Source of the DNA: an uncultured Bacteroidales bacterium
GTDB taxonomy: Bacteria > Bacteroidota > Bacteroidia > Bacteroidales > P3
Direction: 5' to 3'
DNA: 8,923 nucleotides
Assembly: GCA_937910265.1 (NCBI GenBank)
Contig: CALEPD010000148.1
Span: 1-8,923, forward strand
Shown here: piece by piece, positions 8,001-8,923 of the stretch
Layout of the letters: each line of letters starts with the position of its first letter
Position numbering within the stretch: the stretch's first letter is position 1
Made by a program: the position numbers and the translations under genes
The notes under the pieces: generated by a model
Seen by the model: the letters and a program-made list of their open reading frames with translations, nothing else
Databases searched by the model: none
What the model was told of the DNA's origin: nothing

Positions 8001-8130
8001 TGGTATAGGTCGCCGCACCGATGGCGGACACATCAACCGTGGCGGGTATCACAGCAGGTTGTGCGGAGGCATTTGCGGCGAGGACAACAGCCAAGACAAA
8101 TAGAGTCGTCTTGATATACTTCATAATCAT
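2080..8130 (-). CDS. Secreted SpvB/TcdB-like RHS-repeat polymorphic toxin with C-terminal PD-(D/E)XK-type nuclease tip
   Basis: A 2016-residue exported toxin built like a fused Tc-toxin B+C component. Domains in order: signal peptide 1-23 (ASA before Gln24); SpvB-like N-terminal region about 40-310 (VYNSMSGLNVFG, DRFALDGNRML); seven FG-GAP/VCBS loops of the type GDFDGDG starting near residues 324, 375, 421, 466, 514, 572 and 628; TcdB-middle-like region about 668-750; many YD repeats about 940-1620 (e.g. YDDFGRM, YDAAGRV, YDILGRL); RHS core about 1640-1747 with FDPWGNRM, FTGHEHYDRFG, LYDPVLGRFFSPDP and NRYSYCGNNP; a Gly/Ala-rich hydrophobic segment about 1748-1870; and a toxin tip about 1910-2016. 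The tip shows D1946, E1960-V-K1962 and Q1973xxxY1977, the pattern of restriction-endonuclease-fold nucleases, so a DNase activity is inferred. The RHS shell is expected to enclose the tip. The second Met (8124, MKYIK) is an equally possible start. No T9SS sorting domain is present on this protein. An immunity gene follows one base after the TGA stop. Confidence 0.93.
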   Translation of the reverse strand: MIMKYIKTTLFVLAVVLAANASAQPAVIPATVDVSAIGAATYTIPIEVVPGTNGLQPNLSVVYNSMSGLNVFGQKWGLQGISSITRVPQNRYYDGNIIPVGYDTTDRFALDGNRMLLLSGTSYQASNAVYCFEVENFSRVNKIGKSNTYYFTQTLQDGTVIEYGRGVDAQLIVNSGKCLSWMVNKITDPAGNYMKYYYQQSDGEIWINQIDYTFLSDGSPAYASVCFEYETVPNPNDGYVSGYRVRQSKRIKSIVTKYQGATVRKYAFSYNTVLPYDRLSSIEILNANDETLSTTSINWNTFSSSMTTDETVSLLTGGYRVTAGNFDSDRIYDIAAIDNQNKIHLIKKSENGMTFVLGTGYNFPVNNFDNLSAYDIDGDGIDEVIYRNLNDGTYYSLKISSTGISSPSTIFYSQANGLIWGDFDGDGIVEPVAFRSGDNFINFRNLAGTSSTAATLQNSYEYCYAGDFNGDGESDLIFLFGLESHIYTYNIKSCAWELVETDEFPNAYQYLAVGDFNGDGMSDLLFLPNNESQWKMAIRRGKNSWALQIVPELDGSHYTTNSVRPKYPPIVCDIDGDGKSDIIQPVANNTIKYILSKGCYNDVFQYSETGTFAHTNAQVFLQGYYSMGDFDGNGIVDILFSNPNSGGQVGSIKYFHKDSFPGYFVSQITDDVGKKIKLEYSTISLMPTRYFGTGMNWMPLPLVKNLIVSNGLNGFDTTCFYYGDAQYDAAKRQFIGFAEFGMKNNSNVSETFFSRVPKGTNATFAMLMPDSVVNFVTPDQVSIGNNRYWSVKSHLIQPTDDILVSKTINTNSSKYRTTVSGNVSFLPYVSNSTNYDYLKNTKIVISTSLNTTHWRPSQQNKTWCFISNPSELTSRLHTNYMYTSYTLTNGVSVVMPSRITTLQYNNSSSTLARRDTLSFSYSIYGYPQTKTQSDNSGLSTTETYTYNNYGLPTSIVTSQRGDNSPRSKTFTYDFTYRFVIRTTDHAGNVAQKTFDPATGLCLSETDINNLVTQYQYDDFGRMTLATFPDATTKTITYTSASGGLSNACCYTTVTENGKPETRTYYDYLGRKTHTYVAGQGYMDIVYNKLGQVINQTLVPYTNTSTSTSSKKWETYKYDIFGRLVKDSSNYKNNTYSYSVGNSGHLYQESVVDKLGAESTKYYDAAGRVVRIEDNGGVVSYAYDRASHSGKIYDRTSITTASRITTILTDSRGNRLSLTDPDAGVTTSTFDAWGNLLSQTDGKGDITAMTYDNQGRVVTKTYSLNGSTDEYRYTYGTVAPSKGKVTRVYHNNALYQMLNYDAVGRISTVTKYIGGSPYTHTYTYNSNGQLYTTQYPSGYVLRHEYDANGWLKYLKNHSNNAAIYTVDSRNTLGQPKRCWFGNNTGVEYTYDAWGLPTQVKYGYREIIWPGIDPLSNTTEGDEIQGGDIIVPINPGDEPIVPIVGPTYYVGNQYSTLQYSYNENGYITRKKDTKTGQQEDYTYDILGRLTSVGINGTQSYSYSYEDNGNINKNSKVGGYDYVYDADKPHAIIEVIDENGVISSSQCDVTYNSRNRPATISENGWSLELSYGSGLQREKSILKNGNSIVNTTYFISKDCELELSSSSSRYIDYIYADGRIVALHVYNITANTDSIYYIQTDLLGSWDRIVDGSKQVVQSSHFDPWGNRMSASDWTVSQDGSDFAFRRGFTGHEHYDRFGIINMNARLYDPVLGRFFSPDPQVQNPFSTQGFNRYSYCGNNPVMYVDENGEFAWLIPAIIGAAIGMFQGYNMALDNGASGWDMVGYIAGGALIGGVACVAGAGAAAVVGGACGSLGIGGAFGGAITGAASGGAAGVTNGLGMSLLSGNSFEKSMSQMGYGFLYGAAGGAFLGGVAGGVSAKMNGNNFWTGKSIASEMSPCQAENMSTHQTPQQKGRAGVQHVIQELKSEGHTILQKEVTIEVNGVRVRVDIATQSPNMEITLFEVKNGPYANLTPNQKIVYPQMMLDHAPIVPIGQNAARVWPQIGQPTTNYVFIIIKIY
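2994..3345 (-). repeat. Direct repeat of RHS core, copy inside the full RHS gene
   Basis: This is the resident partner of the displaced copy at 1-352. It encodes about residues 1596-1712 of the RHS protein, ending in LYDPVLGRF. Its near-identical end is the part closest to the toxin tip. This is where homologous exchange would leave the shell intact and replace everything after it. Confidence 0.88.
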
Positions 8131-8135
8131 GTTCC

Positions 8136-8567
8136 CTATTTTTTAACTATTTTCCATATAGTATGTTCCTCATTCACATAAAGGTCAATAATGTAGTATC
8201 CTGTTGGATATGTGGATAAATCCAATTCGACGGCATACCCATCACCTTCTTGCTCGTGTATAAGTCGGCCGTGGCTGTCAAACAAACGGATCTTGCTGTT
8301 GCCTATCTCGTCTCCACCCTGCATTTCTACGTATACTTTGCCCTGTGTGGGATTGGGGTATACTTTCATTAGAACTGACTGCATCTGATCAATGTAATAA
8401 GTCGAATCGGAGTAGCTTCCACCCTTTGCCATCATGGAGACCTGCAACACCTTACGTGTTATCCTATTTCCAGCTGCATCATAAGATATTTCAATAGGCA
8501 GAGGGTTCTGGGCATAAGAGAAAGGTGCGATTGCCACCAAAGACATAAATAGAAATATTTTTCTCAT
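8136..8567 (-). CDS. Small secreted protein with T9SS type A C-terminal sorting domain and an N-terminal YD-like motif
   Basis: This 143-residue protein has a type I signal peptide at about residues 1-19 (Arg-Lys, a hydrophobic core, and a cut after SYA before Gln20). A short segment at residues 27-39 contains SYDAAGNRITRK, which looks like one RHS/YD repeat unit. After a Ser/Tyr-rich linker comes a C-terminal beta-rich domain (about 66-143) starting KVYPNPTQGKVYVEM, with the GRLI turn, the LSTYPTGYYII block and a basic KIVKK end. That pattern is the T9SS type A sorting domain, which in known substrates directs transit across the outer membrane and is usually cleaved and replaced by a surface anchor. 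There is almost no passenger domain, so the protein seems to be mostly a sorting signal. It lies 5 bases ahead of the RHS toxin gene and is almost certainly co-transcribed with it. A role as adaptor or tether for the RHS protein is inference. An alternative is a remnant of the 3' end of a longer YD-repeat gene. Confidence 0.88.
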   Translation of the reverse strand: MRKIFLFMSLVAIAPFSYAQNPLPIEISYDAAGNRITRKVLQVSMMAKGGSYSDSTYYIDQMQSVLMKVYPNPTQGKVYVEMQGGDEIGNSKIRLFDSHGRLIHEQEGDGYAVELDLSTYPTGYYIIDLYVNEEHTIWKIVKK

Positions 8568-8669
8568 AATCTGTGTTATTATCTCTTGTTGGTGTTATGT
8601 ATGGGTTCATTATTACGTGCGCCAATGATACTTCATTATGACACGAATAATTTAAATGTTAAGTTCTTG

Positions 8670-8677
8670 CAAAGATA
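8670..8677 (-). promoter_or_regulatory. Candidate Bacteroidota -7 promoter box
   Basis: On the minus strand this reads TATCTTTG, matching the Bacteroidota -7 consensus TAnnTTTG. It would place a transcript start near 8663, about 95 bases ahead of the first gene of the operon. No clear TTTG -33 element stands 19-21 bases upstream, so the call is weak. Confidence 0.35.
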
Positions 8678-8764
8678 TAAGGTAGGCTCTAAAAATTGAT
8701 TATTTTTGTTTTCTGGCTGTGACGGAGAGCCTGGTTTGGCCGCTTCGCACCTGATTTCAATATG

Positions 8765-8772
8765 CAAATATA
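8765..8772 (-). promoter_or_regulatory. Alternative -7 promoter box
   Basis: On the minus strand this reads TATATTTG, also a match to TAnnTTTG, set in a very AT-rich stretch. An ATTG lies about 17 bases upstream where a TTTG would be expected slightly further out. It would give an untranslated leader of nearly 200 bases. It is an alternative to the box at 8670 or a second promoter. Confidence 0.3.
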
Positions 8773-8825
8773 CTAAATAATTTCTATTTCAATTCTATTT
8801 TCTACATTTTTCTTCCCAGTTTTTC

Positions 8826-8835
8826 GGGGGGGGGG
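8826..8835. repeat. G10 homopolymer tract upstream of the operon
   Basis: Ten consecutive G on the plus strand, about 260 bases upstream of the first start codon, in an otherwise AT-rich neighbourhood. Tracts of this length are prone to slipped-strand length change and also to sequencing error. Confidence 0.8.
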
Positions 8836-8923
8836 ATTATCAATATGTTATGCCATAAAAATATTTCCAGAATTCTGACCATTAATTGATTCCCAGTCGA
8901 ACTATTTGTTCTAATCGGAAGAA

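Larger units (their letters stand above)
8568..8923. other. Intergenic region upstream of the toxin operon, no gene seen
   Basis: I see no supported coding frame, tRNA or convincing terminator in these 356 bases. They hold the two candidate -7 boxes, a G10 homopolymer at 8826-8835 and a 7-bp inverted repeat (AGGCTCT at 8684-8690, AGAGCCT at 8726-8732) with a 35-base spacer that could be chance. Most of the stretch is AT-rich, apart from about 8715-8755. Confidence 0.6.

Noticed and set aside
8684..8732. Inverted repeat AGGCTCT / AGAGCCT considered as a terminator or operator.
   Set aside because: The stem is 7 bp with a 35-base spacer, does not extend in either direction, and could easily arise by chance.

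Overview
The window most likely comes from a member of the Bacteroidota, probably order Bacteroidales. The clues are a type IX secretion system (T9SS) type A sorting domain on a small secreted protein, two type I signal peptides cut just before Gln, a lipoprotein whose Cys is followed by a Lys/Asp-rich stretch, and the absence of clear Shine-Dalgarno sites. I cannot name a species. All supported genes lie on the minus strand and read from right to left.

Layout in the direction of transcription. Bases 8568-8923 hold no gene. They contain two weak candidate Bacteroidota -7 boxes and a run of ten G. Next come a 143-residue secreted T9SS-sorted protein (8136-8567) and, 5 bases later, a 2016-residue secreted RHS/YD-repeat polymorphic toxin (2080-8130). 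The toxin has an SpvB-like N-terminus, seven FG-GAP/VCBS calcium-loop repeats, a TcdB-middle-like region, a long YD-repeat shell, an RHS core, a Gly/Ala-rich hydrophobic segment and a C-terminal PD-(D/E)XK-type nuclease tip. One base after its stop begins an AT-rich 211-residue DUF4304-like protein (1443-2078), the expected immunity partner.

The left 1.45 kb is a store of displaced RHS material. A promoterless C-terminal toxin tip with no RHS core in front (886-1407, reading frame open from 1446) abuts the immunity stop codon. It is followed by a small lipoprotein (380-874), possibly its immunity partner. In the same frame after the lipoprotein stop, a second copy of the end of the RHS core (1-352) runs off the window edge. 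This copy is a direct repeat of 2994-3345, roughly 80% identical by eye and almost identical over its first 95 bases. Recombination between the two would remove 2993 bp and fuse the big RHS shell in frame to whatever tip lies beyond the left edge.

Taken together, this looks like a contact- or secretion-dependent antagonism locus. A T9SS-type exported Tc-toxin-like cocoon carries an interchangeable nuclease tip, has a cognate immunity gene, and sits next to a reserve of alternative tips. The most unusual point is that the T9SS sorting domain is on a separate small gene just upstream of the RHS gene and not on the toxin itself.
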